From NCBI GenBank assembly GCA_903869185.1, contig CAIPYC010000076.1, forward strand, positions 1-35,934: a stretch of DNA of 35,934 nt, given 5' to 3'. Both the position numbers and the translations under genes were made by a program. The stretch is from an uncultured cyanobacterium (GTDB lineage: Bacteria > Cyanobacteriota > Cyanobacteriia > Cyanobacteriales > Microcystaceae). Below are positions 9,275-20,854 of the stretch, piece by piece; positions within the stretch are counted from its first letter, which is position 1; every line of letters starts with the position of its first letter. The notes beneath the pieces are model-generated. The model did not search any database. It was not told the origin of the DNA and saw nothing but the letters and a program-made list of their open reading frames with translations.

Positions 9275-9838
9275 ATGAGCATATTTGAAAATTTTAATCA
9301 ATTTTTAGAGACTCGTCTAGAAGAGTTTTTAAAAAAGCATCCTAATCTGCAAATTCAGATTCTTATTGAGCAATTAGAAGAGCAGGAAAAAGACACTAAA
9401 TTGCTTATTCAACAATTAGAGGCAGACCAAGATATTTTAGAAAAAGAAATACTTTCTCTTGGAAAGCAGATTAAATTGTGGCATCAAAGGATAGATAAAG
9501 CTGTTAATGCCAATAGAGTTGATTTAGCTCAGTCTGCACAAGAAAGAGAAGCTGCCCTTTTGCGGCAAGGTAATCAAACCTGGGGCAAAATGACTGGAGT
9601 AAAGGAAAGACTAAAAAAATCCCAAGAATTACTTTTGTCCATTCAGAAACGCAAAAAAGAGGTTGAAGTCAAGTATAACCAGGAGAAAGCCGCTCCGGAA
9701 CAAACGAAAAAAACTAATGATTTTGAAACCAGGGGTTGGCAAAATTCTTCAAAATATGATTCGGTTGATTCTCTAGAGCAGAAATTTAGAGAACTGGAAA
9801 TAGATGAAATGCTCCGGGACTTGAAAAGGAAAAGCTAA
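9275..9838 (+). CDS. Coiled-coil protein, cyanobacterial conserved family (possibly TIGR04376)
   Basis: A 187-residue soluble protein, almost entirely charged helix. Coiled-coil heptads run from about residue 20 to 135, including repeated LIxQLE units, followed by a short polar tail ending in REL-EIDEMLRDLKRKS. It lacks a signal peptide and membrane segments. The general look is PspA/IM30-like, and I recall a similar cyanobacterial family (TIGR04376) of unknown function; the assignment is tentative. Its stop overlaps the start of the following glycosyltransferase gene (TAATG), so the two are probably translationally coupled. Confidence 0.78.
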   Translation: MSIFENFNQFLETRLEEFLKKHPNLQIQILIEQLEEQEKDTKLLIQQLEADQDILEKEILSLGKQIKLWHQRIDKAVNANRVDLAQSAQEREAALLRQGNQTWGKMTGVKERLKKSQELLLSIQKRKKEVEVKYNQEKAAPEQTKKTNDFETRGWQNSSKYDSVDSLEQKFRELEIDEMLRDLKRKS

Positions 9839-12288
9839 TGCAACGTTATTTCAAAATTTGGCAATGTTTACTCGTAATCTGGTTAATTAGCAATATTTCT
9901 GATAGAGTCTGGCTCTTTTTGGATAAAAGTGTACCAGGCTGGGATCAGAGTAATCATTTGACTGGCTCTTTAAATTATCTGCAGTCTCTGCAAAAAATGG
10001 AATTATTCAATAGCTCCTGGTGGCTTGATTTTTGGCGATTGTCATCTAAATATCCACCTCTTAGTTATATTGTTTCGGCTCCTTTTCAGCAGATATTCTC
10101 CAAGGGCAATGATCAGGCTCTGGCTATCAATTTTTTATCTAGTGCTATTTTGATTGTTGCGGTTTATTTACTTGCTAAAGCTCTTGTCAATACAAGAGTG
10201 GCTCTTTTGGCATCTTTTTTATCTGTAATCTTTCCGCGGCTCTATTTACAAAGGCTATTATATTTGACCGACAATCTCTTGATGGCTCTTACTGTTGCTG
10301 CTTTTACTGCTCTAACTCTTTGGCGAATTGAGAGAGAAAATAAAAAAAAACAATGGTTATATATCATTATTTTTGGACTTCTCTGGGGGCTGGCACTTTT
10401 AGCTAAACAAAGTGTGATGTTTTTTTTAGCTTTACCGCTTTTCTGGGTGTTATGTGAATTTTCACTAAAGCGAGAATGGGTCAGAATACTACAGCTTTTA
10501 GTGGGTTTTATTGTCTCATGTTTTATCTGGTGGCCCTGGTACCGGGCTAATTGGATCTATTTATTCGGTCTTTATTCTAATTCAGTTTCTACACCCGCTG
10601 CACTACAAGGGAACGCACCAATAAATACTTTTGCTTCTTGGATCTATTATTGGCAAGATCTCCCTTTGGCAATTTCTTGGCTTTTGTTACTTGTACCTTT
10701 GGTTGGACTGATTTTGAATTTTATGGGGTTTTTTCCCAAAAAAAGTTCTCCTCAAATTAAAGAAGGTTTTCTTTGGCTTGCTTTATATTGTTTGGCAGGC
10801 TACTTAATTTGCACTTTGAATATTAATAAAAACGAACGCTACATCATGCCCTATTTGCCTGTGCTGGCAATTTTTTTAGCATACGGGTTGGCTCAGTGGC
10901 GTGGTAAATGGCAACAAGTACAAGCCTGGACTGTTGGATTGGCCTTGATCTTTATGCTTGGTAAACTTTACCCCATTCCCTTGGTTGCCCAGATTTCTCA
11001 ATTATTCAGCCCTGGTGATCCCAGTTATCCTTATCGCGGTCAAATTTGGCCTGTTTCGCAGGTTATAGAAACTACCATCAAAACCACACCTCATTTACAA
11101 GCTACCTTGGGTGTAATTCCCAATACTGCGCAGATCAACCATAATACACTTAATTACTATGGCGCTCTTGCGGATTTTCAGGTATACGGCAGGGAACTGG
11201 GTTCTCAGGTTTGGCAAGTAACACAGGATGGACAGTCTATGGATTGGTTTGTCACCAAGACCGGAGATAATGCCTTTTCTCGTAAACCTCAACTTGATTT
11301 AGCAGAAAAACTAGTGCAAGATTCTAATTTTAATCTAATCAAAAACTGGACTTTACCCGATCAAAGTATTCTAAAACTCTACCATCGTAAAAATCCCTTA
11401 ATCGCGGTTAAACCAGCTTCAGGTGTCAAAAATCAAATTGAACTATTAGATGTTATAGTTCCTGCAACTGCTCCTCCCAATACTCCCATTAGCGTCACTT
11501 ACCGTTGGCGTGGTTCCTCTCGTGAGTTGAAAAATGGTTTGGTTTTGATTTCTTGGCAAAAAGATAATGGAGAAATAGGCTGGATTCATGATCATAAAGT
11601 AGGCATGGGAGAACTTTATCGAGAAGATGATGAAATAATAGAAGTTGTTGAAAAAACAGCTATGTTACCAGAAAGTGAGCTTGGTAATTATCATCCGATC
11701 GTTACTTACATTAATCCAAAATCAGGAATCAGTAGAAATGTAGAATCACCTCTGGTTAATCTCAAACTTGCTGTGGTTACACCAACTACAAAATTTCCGG
11801 CAAAGATTCCGATTTTAGATAGAGTAACTCAGCTAAGAAAATTGTCTCTTTCACTTGCACAAGGGGTTAAGGGACTTGATCCGATTTTTACCCAGGTTGC
11901 TCGTTTAAACCAATATGATCCCAGACAAGATTATTTGGAGCAGGCGGCACAAACTCTTTCTTATCGCCTGGAGAAGGAGCAATTAAATCAAACTGTGCGT
12001 GTGCAATATCTCTATGGTTTGCTTTTATCTAGAGTTCTTCAGCAAGATGCAGACAGAGCTATCCCGGTGTTGGAAAACTTAATTAAACTACAACCAAATA
12101 ACCTGTATCTTTCTGCTTATTTGGCAGTTGTAAATCTCTATAATTGGAATAGTGCTGCCGCAGAGGCGGCTCTTAAGCCAATTCAAGGTAGTCAAATAAG
12201 AGAAATTCGAATATTAACAGCTGCAACAGATATTCTCAGGGGACATATTTTTCAAGGAATAAATATTCTCAAGGCTGCCCATAATTGA
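9838..12288 (+). CDS. GT39-like membrane glycosyltransferase with TPR-like C terminus
   Basis: This 816-residue protein has about ten or more membrane segments in residues 1-390 and a soluble C-terminal half. After the first membrane helix comes an acidic loop containing GWDQSNHLTGSLNY, which fits the position of the conserved acidic residue in GT39/ArnT-type lipid-linked glycosyltransferases; LKLYHRKNP-type sequence starts the soluble part. The last 130 residues contain helical repeats with LLLSRVLQQDADRAIPVLENL and IKLQPNNLYLSAYLAV, resembling TPR units. By family knowledge it would move a sugar from a polyprenyl-phosphate donor onto a periplasmic lipid or protein; acceptor and sugar are unknown. 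Its start overlaps the preceding gene's stop. Confidence 0.82.
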   Translation: MQRYFKIWQCLLVIWLISNISDRVWLFLDKSVPGWDQSNHLTGSLNYLQSLQKMELFNSSWWLDFWRLSSKYPPLSYIVSAPFQQIFSKGNDQALAINFLSSAILIVAVYLLAKALVNTRVALLASFLSVIFPRLYLQRLLYLTDNLLMALTVAAFTALTLWRIERENKKKQWLYIIIFGLLWGLALLAKQSVMFFLALPLFWVLCEFSLKREWVRILQLLVGFIVSCFIWWPWYRANWIYLFGLYSNSVSTPAALQGNAPINTFASWIYYWQDLPLAISWLLLLVPLVGLILNFMGFFPKKSSPQIKEGFLWLALYCLAGYLICTLNINKNERYIMPYLPVLAIFLAYGLAQWRGKWQQVQAWTVGLALIFMLGKLYPIPLVAQISQLFSPGDPSYPYRGQIWPVSQVIETTIKTTPHLQATLGVIPNTAQINHNTLNYYGALADFQVYGRELGSQVWQVTQDGQSMDWFVTKTGDNAFSRKPQLDLAEKLVQDSNFNLIKNWTLPDQSILKLYHRKNPLIAVKPASGVKNQIELLDVIVPATAPPNTPISVTYRWRGSSRELKNGLVLISWQKDNGEIGWIHDHKVGMGELYREDDEIIEVVEKTAMLPESELGNYHPIVTYINPKSGISRNVESPLVNLKLAVVTPTTKFPAKIPILDRVTQLRKLSLSLAQGVKGLDPIFTQVARLNQYDPRQDYLEQAAQTLSYRLEKEQLNQTVRVQYLYGLLLSRVLQQDADRAIPVLENLIKLQPNNLYLSAYLAVVNLYNWNSAAAEAALKPIQGSQIREIRILTAATDILRGHIFQGINILKAAHN

Positions 12289-12374
12289 TCCTTGTTTATC
12301 TTTATGAGACAGGATAGACAATATATAATTGACCCAGTAACGATTCTAGTGACTCTCTTTATGGAAACAATTAG

Positions 12375-14256
<1,882 letters not shown>

Positions 14257-14349
14257 AAGTATTGCTATTTGCCAATTTTTAAGGGTTCAGGGAACTGTAT
14301 AGTTTTTTTATAAGTGGTTTTAACCTATTTTTAACACAACAAGCTAATA

Positions 14350-16326
14350 ATGCAAGAAATTTTATATATAGAAGTGCCCAAAATTGAAACCCAAGAGGTA
14401 ATAGATTGGCTCAAAAACTCTTGGCAACCAACTAGAGGAACAAAAAAATCCTCTACTAAGGGAGTTATTTTGGAGTTAGACCGGAGCATTCAGCTATCTA
14501 TTTTTGTATGGACATTGCAGAGAACCAGTTATCTCAAGGTATTTCGATATGGACAGGTTGCCTCTGTGGATGAGGATGATATTGTTAAGGACCTTTTGAA
14601 GCAAATCAGAATGCAATTTCCACCTGACTACCCTCAACCGCCTTTGATAGATTTGGACAAAGACGATATTTTCAATAAGTTAGAGGCGTATTACCCCAAA
14701 ACCGTTCATTTTTTTAAAAAAATGCCTCTGGGTGAATTTGATCTTAAAAGATTGTATTGGTGGGAAAGAACATGGAGAGACCAGCTAAAAAATCCAACCG
14801 AACCCAAGCAGGTCATCTTCAAGCAAGAAGCTATATGTTCATTGGAGATTGAATATGATTTGATATATATTGGTGGTGCCTTGGGCGCACTTCATGCGGC
14901 GATGATGTCCAAAATGGGACACAAAGTACTATTAATAGAGCGTTTGCCATTTGGACGGATGAATCGTGAATGGAATATTTCTCGTTCGGAATTTCAGATC
15001 CTGATTGATTTAGAACTTTTCACTCAGCAAGAATTTGAAAGTATAATTGCTCGTGAATATATTGATGGATTTAGTAAATTTTTTGATGGTTATGTCCCAA
15101 AGACAATTAGAGCTGAAACTTTGCATACTCCTACAGTACTTAATGTTGCAATAAATTCTGATCGTCTTCTAGCTCTATGTCGTCAAAAATTAATAGACAA
15201 TGGCGCTATCATCATGGACGAAACAGAATTTAGGCAGGCCCAGATTGATGATAAGGGATTGACGGTAACTGTATCACATCTTCGAACTGGAATTAGTAAA
15301 CAAATCAGAGGCAGATTGTTGATTGATGCCATGGGAACGGCTTCCCCAATTGCTTGGCAAATGAATGGAGTTCGAGCTTTTGACAGTGTATGTCCAACTG
15401 TCGGTGCTATTGTTGAAGGCATAGATCCTGCTGTATGGGATGTTCGTTATGGCGATGTACTTAATTCACATGGAGATATTTCTCGTGGACGACAACTGAT
15501 CTGGGAGCTATTTCCTGGACCTGGTCAGGAAATTACCATATATCTCTTTCATTATCATCAAGTTGATCGGGATAATCCTGGCTCGCTCTTGGAAATGTAT
15601 GAAGATTTTTTCAGCATTTTGCCAGAATACCGGCGCTGCAATTTAGATGAGCTTATTTGGAAGAAACCTACTTTTGGTTATATCCCAGGTCATTTTAGCA
15701 AGAGTAAAAATGATAGAAAAATTGCCTTTGATCGGATATTGGCTATAGGGGATGCTGCCTCTTTGCAATCACCTTTGATATTTACCGGTTTCGGTTCGCT
15801 GGTACGTAATTTGGGAAGATTGACTAATCTTTTGGATATTGCCCTCAAATATGATCTATTAAAGCAGGAAGATTTAAAACAAATTTCTGCTTATCAAAGT
15901 AATGTGGCTGTAACTTGGTTATTTTCCAAAGGAATGATGGTACCAACTGGTAGGGTACTACCACCTGAGAGAGTCAATGCGATGCTCAACAATTTCTTTG
16001 GTCTCTTGGCTAGCGAACCGCCCCAGGTTGCTGAACAATTCATTAAAGATCGCACTAATTGGTTTACTTTTACTCGCCTGGCTTTAAAGGCAGCTCGTCA
16101 AAATCCGACTTTACTGGTTTGGATTTGGGATATGGCCGGTATTTGGGAAATGTTGCGCTGGTTGATAACCTATATAGACTTTACTTTAGAGGAAGTATCA
16201 CTTCGATTTTTACCGTTTTGGTTTCCCTTTTTCCAATGGCTTTTTTTAGAAAAGTTCAAGTTAGAAAAACAGTTTCCTCGTTTATGGCTAAAGGCTCAGG
16301 TGATACAATCTCGACTGCAACTTTAA
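14350..16326 (+). CDS. cruA: CruA/CruP-type lycopene cyclase family flavoprotein
   Basis: A 658-residue protein with about 165 unclassified N-terminal residues, then a dinucleotide-binding fold: DLIYIGGALGALHAA with the Gly cluster at 175-179 and the acidic end of beta-2 at Glu197. The NREWNISRSEF block, LLIDAMGTASPIAWQ, LPEYRRCNLDELIW and AIGDAASLQSPLIFTGFGSL match the CruA/CruP family of cyanobacterial and chlorobial lycopene cyclases and the plant CruP paralogue. Family members use FAD in cyclisation of lycopene to beta-carotene or a related step. I favour CruA over CruP because of the length, but a tree would be needed to separate them. The stop is only 12 bases from the convergent DUF1622 gene. 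Confidence 0.75.
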   Translation: MQEILYIEVPKIETQEVIDWLKNSWQPTRGTKKSSTKGVILELDRSIQLSIFVWTLQRTSYLKVFRYGQVASVDEDDIVKDLLKQIRMQFPPDYPQPPLIDLDKDDIFNKLEAYYPKTVHFFKKMPLGEFDLKRLYWWERTWRDQLKNPTEPKQVIFKQEAICSLEIEYDLIYIGGALGALHAAMMSKMGHKVLLIERLPFGRMNREWNISRSEFQILIDLELFTQQEFESIIAREYIDGFSKFFDGYVPKTIRAETLHTPTVLNVAINSDRLLALCRQKLIDNGAIIMDETEFRQAQIDDKGLTVTVSHLRTGISKQIRGRLLIDAMGTASPIAWQMNGVRAFDSVCPTVGAIVEGIDPAVWDVRYGDVLNSHGDISRGRQLIWELFPGPGQEITIYLFHYHQVDRDNPGSLLEMYEDFFSILPEYRRCNLDELIWKKPTFGYIPGHFSKSKNDRKIAFDRILAIGDAASLQSPLIFTGFGSLVRNLGRLTNLLDIALKYDLLKQEDLKQISAYQSNVAVTWLFSKGMMVPTGRVLPPERVNAMLNNFFGLLASEPPQVAEQFIKDRTNWFTFTRLALKAARQNPTLLVWIWDMAGIWEMLRWLITYIDFTLEEVSLRFLPFWFPFFQWLFLEKFKLEKQFPRLWLKAQVIQSRLQL

Positions 16327-16338
16327 TCCAAGCATTGT

Positions 16339-16683
16339 TTAGAGATTTCTTTCTTCTTTAATCTCTTTGCCTAGAAAATAATTCAGAACAATTCGGATCA
16401 CAGCCAAAAGACCCAGTTTTCCCAATGTATCAAATGATGGAGAGATGGTGGTGGCCAATACATCAGCTCCTAATTGAAATTCTAGGGCTAGAGCCAGCCA
16501 TGTGGCAAAACATAGTCTGACATTTGCCAGCAATGAAGTGGGAGTATGGCGAAACCTATAGGCTTGCTGTAGGGTTTTTACCAAGCCTATAACAACACAA
16601 AGAACCGATATGAATTCTAAGAAAAATTTGGCAAATTTTACAATGAGTGCTAAATTCAAATCCAAAATTTCTAACAATTCCAT
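16339..16683 (-). CDS. DUF1622 family membrane protein
   Basis: A 114-residue protein with three hydrophobic segments. The LALEFQLGADVLATTISPS core and the IRIVLNYFLGKEI end are characteristic of DUF1622, a small bacterial inner-membrane family of unknown function. It starts 3 bases after the MarC-like gene stops and is the last gene of the run that begins with the formylglycine-generating enzyme at 20700. Its stop is 12 bases from the convergent CruA-like gene, with no room for a separate terminator. Confidence 0.88.
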   Translation of the reverse strand: MELLEILDLNLALIVKFAKFFLEFISVLCVVIGLVKTLQQAYRFRHTPTSLLANVRLCFATWLALALEFQLGADVLATTISPSFDTLGKLGLLAVIRIVLNYFLGKEIKEERNL

Positions 16684-16686
16684 ATT

Positions 16687-17322
16687 TTACTTGATCACCC
16701 CAATTCCCATATTTACTAAACCTAGTAAAATCGTTTGCACAGCTAATGCTACTTGAATAAATACTAGAATTGAACCAAGAATTTGTAAGATTGCCATTAA
16801 ACCCGGGATTTTTATGATCTTGTCTATAAAAAACATGATCAAGAAATCCAAAAACATCATAACAAATATTGCTTTATATATAGTACTGATCATGGCTGGT
16901 TGTCCATGAGCAAATAGAATAAAGACCAATATCGCAGCAATTCCCATTGGGGTAACTATTATTGGACTTGCCAAGGGCGAAATGGCTAGATTAAGAGGTT
17001 TTTGGTTGGGTTTTGCAATCGCTTCAGATTGAAAAGGAGGGAAAATAAGACGTAAAGCTGATATCAGTAGTACTATTCCTCCTGCTATTGTAATAGCTTG
17101 AGGAATTAGATGGTACTTTTCTACTAAATTTTCCCCTAGGAGTGCTACTAATAGACACATAATTGTGGCAAAAAATGCACTGAAAACTGCCAATTGCTTT
17201 TTAACTTTTGGATCTATGTTGGCAGTCAATTTGGCAAAAGGACCAATTATCTTGATAGGACCAAGAGTCAAAAAGGAAATTGTAAAGATAAAGGAATCAT
17301 CAAAATCACTTAATAGTTGCAT
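16687..17322 (-). CDS. MarC family integral membrane protein
   Basis: A 211-residue protein with six predicted hydrophobic segments. The family-typical SPLASPIIVTPMGIAAILV block lies near residues 115-133, in the second half of the protein as usual for MarC/YhgN. MarC proteins were once thought to act in multiple antibiotic resistance, but their transport activity is unproven. Position is the main clue to its role here: it starts 20 bases after the sulfatase gene ends and is followed after 3 bases by DUF1622, so it is probably expressed with the sulfatase and its maturase. Confidence 0.9.
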   Translation of the reverse strand: MQLLSDFDDSFIFTISFLTLGPIKIIGPFAKLTANIDPKVKKQLAVFSAFFATIMCLLVALLGENLVEKYHLIPQAITIAGGIVLLISALRLIFPPFQSEAIAKPNQKPLNLAISPLASPIIVTPMGIAAILVFILFAHGQPAMISTIYKAIFVMMFLDFLIMFFIDKIIKIPGLMAILQILGSILVFIQVALAVQTILLGLVNMGIGVIK

Positions 17323-17342
17323 ATTTTTCGGAAATTTTTAAA

Positions 17343-19697
17343 TCATTGTCTTGCAAGGTACATTCGCATTTTCTCCTCGTAATGTTCTACTGGTTCACCA
17401 GTTACATCAACGTAGGCTCTATGGACAACAGAGCTGAATTTAAAAGGAGGATGATAATAGGGTACAACTGGTGACCCGGGATCAGCTCCAACAGCAATTC
17501 CAGCAGATAGCCCGAGATTTAGCGGTATCGTTACTGGAATATCTCCTTCGCCAATTATTGTACCATCTACTAGGAGCTTTACATTGCCAGGTGTACCTTT
17601 ACCTTGGGTAAAATCAGCTGGTCCTGTTGGCTCAAATTGCATACTAAAAAAATGACGACCGATAGGTAAAGATTGTGATGATTCAACTTTGAAGTGGCTT
17701 TCGGCAACATAGTTGTATGCATAGGTTAATTTCCCATCTTGAATATAGAGAACAAAACCACCATCATTGCCACCCACGCTCAAGAGAACACCATTGGCTC
17801 CACCATCCGGTAAGGTTGCTTCTACTGTGATCGAATGTGCACAATTCAATAATCTCGGAGATGCATTTGGAGAGACAACCTGTGTACCTGGATAATATGT
17901 ATAGCGTTTTCTGCTTGCTGCAATCTGTGGACGCTCTATAGCAAATCTCTGGGTGCTTTGGCTGTCAATAGGTAAAACCTTATATTTTCCTGCTTCTACA
18001 TACCACATACCGATCATCGCAATGAGTCGATCGCACTCAATTGCTGAGAGATTATTCGTCTCAGCATAATCCTCATTTATGTTGTAGAGTTCCCATCCAT
18101 GAGCATCGAGCTTAGTGAGAATATCGTAAGTAATAGTATCGCCAAACTTGCGCCCAGATTCGCTAAAGGATATGCCTGGCCAAGGACAGACGGCACGCCA
18201 ACCATCATGGTACAGTGAGCGATGACCAAACATCTCAAAGTATTGGGTTATATGTTTGTTGGCTGCGTTGGCATTATCAAAGGAATCAGCCAAACTAAAA
18301 CCTTCTATAGGCGATTGGGTAACTCCCCTAATAGATTTGGGTGGCTCAATTCCTAGAGCCTCCAAAACAGTTGGTACCATATCAATGGCATGGGCATATT
18401 GCTGACGAATTTCTCCCTTGGCTTGGATTCCTTTAGTCCATGTGACGATAAAAGGATCGCTTGTTCCACCTCGGTAGGTTTCTCGTTTCCATCGCTTAAA
18501 AGGAGTATTTCCGGCATGAGTCCAGCCCCATGGATAGTGATTAAAGAATTTTGGTCCACCAATATCCTCTATCGATGAGAGATTTTGTTCTAAGTTGTCA
18601 GGTATATTGTTAAAAAACTTATTCTCATTGACAGAACCGGTTGGACCTCCCTCAGAACTTGCTCCATTGTCCGAGATAACCATAATCAATGTGTTCTCAT
18701 ATTCACCGATATCCTTGAGAAATTTTATCAACTCACCAATATAGTGGTCAGTATGCTCCAGGAAGCCTGCAAAAACCTCCATCATCCTGGCGTAAAGCCT
18801 ACGTTCATCTGCTGAAAGTGATTCCCAATCTTGTACATCAGGATCATGTCGAGATAAGACGGTATTGGATGGAATGATTCCCATCTCTTTCTGTTTGGCA
18901 AATACTCTTTCTCTATAGGCATCCCACCCATCATCAAATTGTCCATTGTATTTATCTGCCCATTCTTTAGGGACATGATGCGGCGCATGCATCGCTCCTG
19001 TGCAAAAGTACATAAAGAATGGTTTATTGGGAGCTACCTGTTTGGAATCAGCAATCATTGCTCTAGCCTTTTCCACCAGATCCACTGTCAAATGATATCC
19101 TTCTTCGGGTGTTTGTTCAGGCTCAATTTGAGAGTTATCGCGTACCAATTCCGGGTAATATTGATGGGTGTCACCACCTAGGAAACCATAAAATCTTTCA
19201 AACCCGCGTCCTAATGGCCAACGATCATAAGGACCTGCGGCACTGGTCTGCTCGGCTGGGGTAAGATGCCATTTGCCAACGGCGTAGGTGTTATAACCGT
19301 GCTGGAGTAAGGTTTCAGATAAAAAACCATTTTCGAAGGGAATATAGCCATTGGAACCAGGATAGCCCGTTGAGCCTTCAGTAATGCAAGCTAAACCATT
19401 GGAATGGTGATTGCGCCCGGTCAACATACAGGAGCGTGAGGGAGAGCAAAGGGCGGTTGTGTGCATGTTATTGTAGCGCAGTCCATCTCCTGCCAATGCA
19501 TCCAGGTTTGGAGTTTTGATTGGGCTACCAAAGCATCCTAGTTGTCCAAATCCCGTATCATCTAGGACTATAAATAGAACATTGGCTGCCCCTTCTTTGG
19601 CTCGGTTTGGTTCTGGCCAGGCTGGAGTTGATACATCAGCTGTTCGACCGATTACTCCTGGAAAAGTTGTTCCGTTTTTGTATTCCTTGAGTGACAT
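17343..19697 (-). CDS. Cys-type arylsulfatase family protein
   Basis: A 784-residue sulfatase. The maturation motif is C-S-P-S-R with Cys84 inside TTALCSPSRSCMLTGRN, the residue converted to formylglycine. Metal-site residues are Asp46-Asp47 in VLDDTGFG and Asp343-Asn344 in ISDNGAS; Lys142 and His144 in GKWHL and His237 are also in place. The last 170 residues look beta-rich and jelly-roll-like. The size and layout resemble the long cytoplasmic arylsulfatases of mycobacteria. No signal peptide is visible, so it is probably cytoplasmic and would act on imported sulfate esters; the substrate is unknown. GAGAGG precedes the ATG by a normal spacing. The maturase gene lies 34 bases upstream. Confidence 0.93.
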   Translation of the reverse strand: MSLKEYKNGTTFPGVIGRTADVSTPAWPEPNRAKEGAANVLFIVLDDTGFGQLGCFGSPIKTPNLDALAGDGLRYNNMHTTALCSPSRSCMLTGRNHHSNGLACITEGSTGYPGSNGYIPFENGFLSETLLQHGYNTYAVGKWHLTPAEQTSAAGPYDRWPLGRGFERFYGFLGGDTHQYYPELVRDNSQIEPEQTPEEGYHLTVDLVEKARAMIADSKQVAPNKPFFMYFCTGAMHAPHHVPKEWADKYNGQFDDGWDAYRERVFAKQKEMGIIPSNTVLSRHDPDVQDWESLSADERRLYARMMEVFAGFLEHTDHYIGELIKFLKDIGEYENTLIMVISDNGASSEGGPTGSVNENKFFNNIPDNLEQNLSSIEDIGGPKFFNHYPWGWTHAGNTPFKRWKRETYRGGTSDPFIVTWTKGIQAKGEIRQQYAHAIDMVPTVLEALGIEPPKSIRGVTQSPIEGFSLADSFDNANAANKHITQYFEMFGHRSLYHDGWRAVCPWPGISFSESGRKFGDTITYDILTKLDAHGWELYNINEDYAETNNLSAIECDRLIAMIGMWYVEAGKYKVLPIDSQSTQRFAIERPQIAASRKRYTYYPGTQVVSPNASPRLLNCAHSITVEATLPDGGANGVLLSVGGNDGGFVLYIQDGKLTYAYNYVAESHFKVESSQSLPIGRHFFSMQFEPTGPADFTQGKGTPGNVKLLVDGTIIGEGDIPVTIPLNLGLSAGIAVGADPGSPVVPYYHPPFKFSSVVHRAYVDVTGEPVEHYEEKMRMYLARQ

Positions 19698-19731
19698 TGT
19701 TTAACCTCTCAGTATTGTATTGTTTCTTGAA

Positions 19732-20700
19732 TTAATCACGAATGATTAGACGAAAACCCAAATGACAGGTAGATGTATCTATTGCTTGGGCCATTCGTGC
19801 TGCTGGGCGATAACGCTGACAGTAACTAGGGGCACAAAGAAACGAACCACCCTTGATTACTTTGCGCGGAATTTTGATATCGGGCATGTTCGGATCAAAA
19901 CTCTGCTCAAGATTTCCCCCCTTTGGATTCTCCATGCTGCAACAGCCGGATTTTTTAATCAATTTGTGATCTTGATACCAATCTTGTGTCCATTCCCAGA
20001 CATTGCCGATCATGTCGTACAGACCATATCCGTTTGAAGAAAACGAGCCAACCGGAGAAGTTCTCTCGTATCCATCTTGACGGGTGTTTTCATAAGGAAA
20101 TTCACCTTGCCAGGTGTTGGCCATCATTTTGTCTTTTGGATATAGCTCATCACCCCAGGCAAACTCGGCATCCTCGAGACCACCTTTAGCTGCAAATTCC
20201 CATTCGGCCTCGCTAGGAATTTCTTTGCCAACCCAATGAGCATAAGATAGAACATCATTGTATGTTAGGTGAACTACTGGATGTTTCATTCTATCTTTGA
20301 TAGAACTACCGGGTCCTTCAGGGTGCCTCCAGTTTGCGCCTTGAATATAAGACCACCAGTTGTAATGGTCATTTCGATTCACCTTTTGTTGCGGTTTGAA
20401 AAAGACAGTCGAAGATGGTGCTAGTAACTCAGGCTTCGCACCAGGATAATCTTTGGGATCTGCAGGAAGCTCAGCAAAGGTAATATGTCCAGTTTCTTTG
20501 ACAAATTTTTGAAATTGGGCATTGGTTACCAAGAAGCGATCTATCCAGAATCCCTGAACCGTGACATGATGAACAGGAGCCTCTTCAGGATAATGATTAT
20601 TGGAGCCCATTCCAAACTTTCCCCCAATAATATGAATCATGTCCTTCTTGGAGGGAGGTTTTTGAGAACTCAGGTTGGGAGATTGATTTGCTACAGTCAT
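19732..20700 (-). CDS. Formylglycine-generating enzyme (sulfatase maturase, SUMF1/FGE-type)
   Basis: A 322-residue FGE-sulfatase domain protein. The two copper-binding active-site cysteines of FGE are present in GGSFLCAPSYCQRYRPAAR as Cys289 and Cys294. The FGE-specific SGCCSMENPKGG segment, IGNVWEWTQDWY and the terminal HLGFRLIIRD also match. Oxygen-dependent FGE oxidises the Cys of the CxPxR motif to formylglycine, so the adjacent sulfatase with CSPSR is its obvious client. A TTG five codons upstream (20713-20715) could also start the frame; I chose the ATG at 20698-20700, though neither has a good ribosome site. No signal peptide is visible. It heads the four-gene run down to 16339. Confidence 0.92.
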   Translation of the reverse strand: MTVANQSPNLSSQKPPSKKDMIHIIGGKFGMGSNNHYPEEAPVHHVTVQGFWIDRFLVTNAQFQKFVKETGHITFAELPADPKDYPGAKPELLAPSSTVFFKPQQKVNRNDHYNWWSYIQGANWRHPEGPGSSIKDRMKHPVVHLTYNDVLSYAHWVGKEIPSEAEWEFAAKGGLEDAEFAWGDELYPKDKMMANTWQGEFPYENTRQDGYERTSPVGSFSSNGYGLYDMIGNVWEWTQDWYQDHKLIKKSGCCSMENPKGGNLEQSFDPNMPDIKIPRKVIKGGSFLCAPSYCQRYRPAARMAQAIDTSTCHLGFRLIIRD

Positions 20701-20854
20701 ATCTATAGTTGACAATACAGGGACTCGCTTTTTTCTTATTTTATAAGGGTTTATTTAACTGTATTTAAAATTTAAAGATTTGTTTATTTACGTCATAAAA
20801 TGTAAGTAATTGTAACGTATCCGACACATCTACCAGGAGAGGGTTTCAGAATTT

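Noticed and set aside
12324-12329. TATAAT before pyrG as a promoter
   Set aside because: No acceptable -35 box at the right distance; in AT-rich sequence a lone -10 match is weak.
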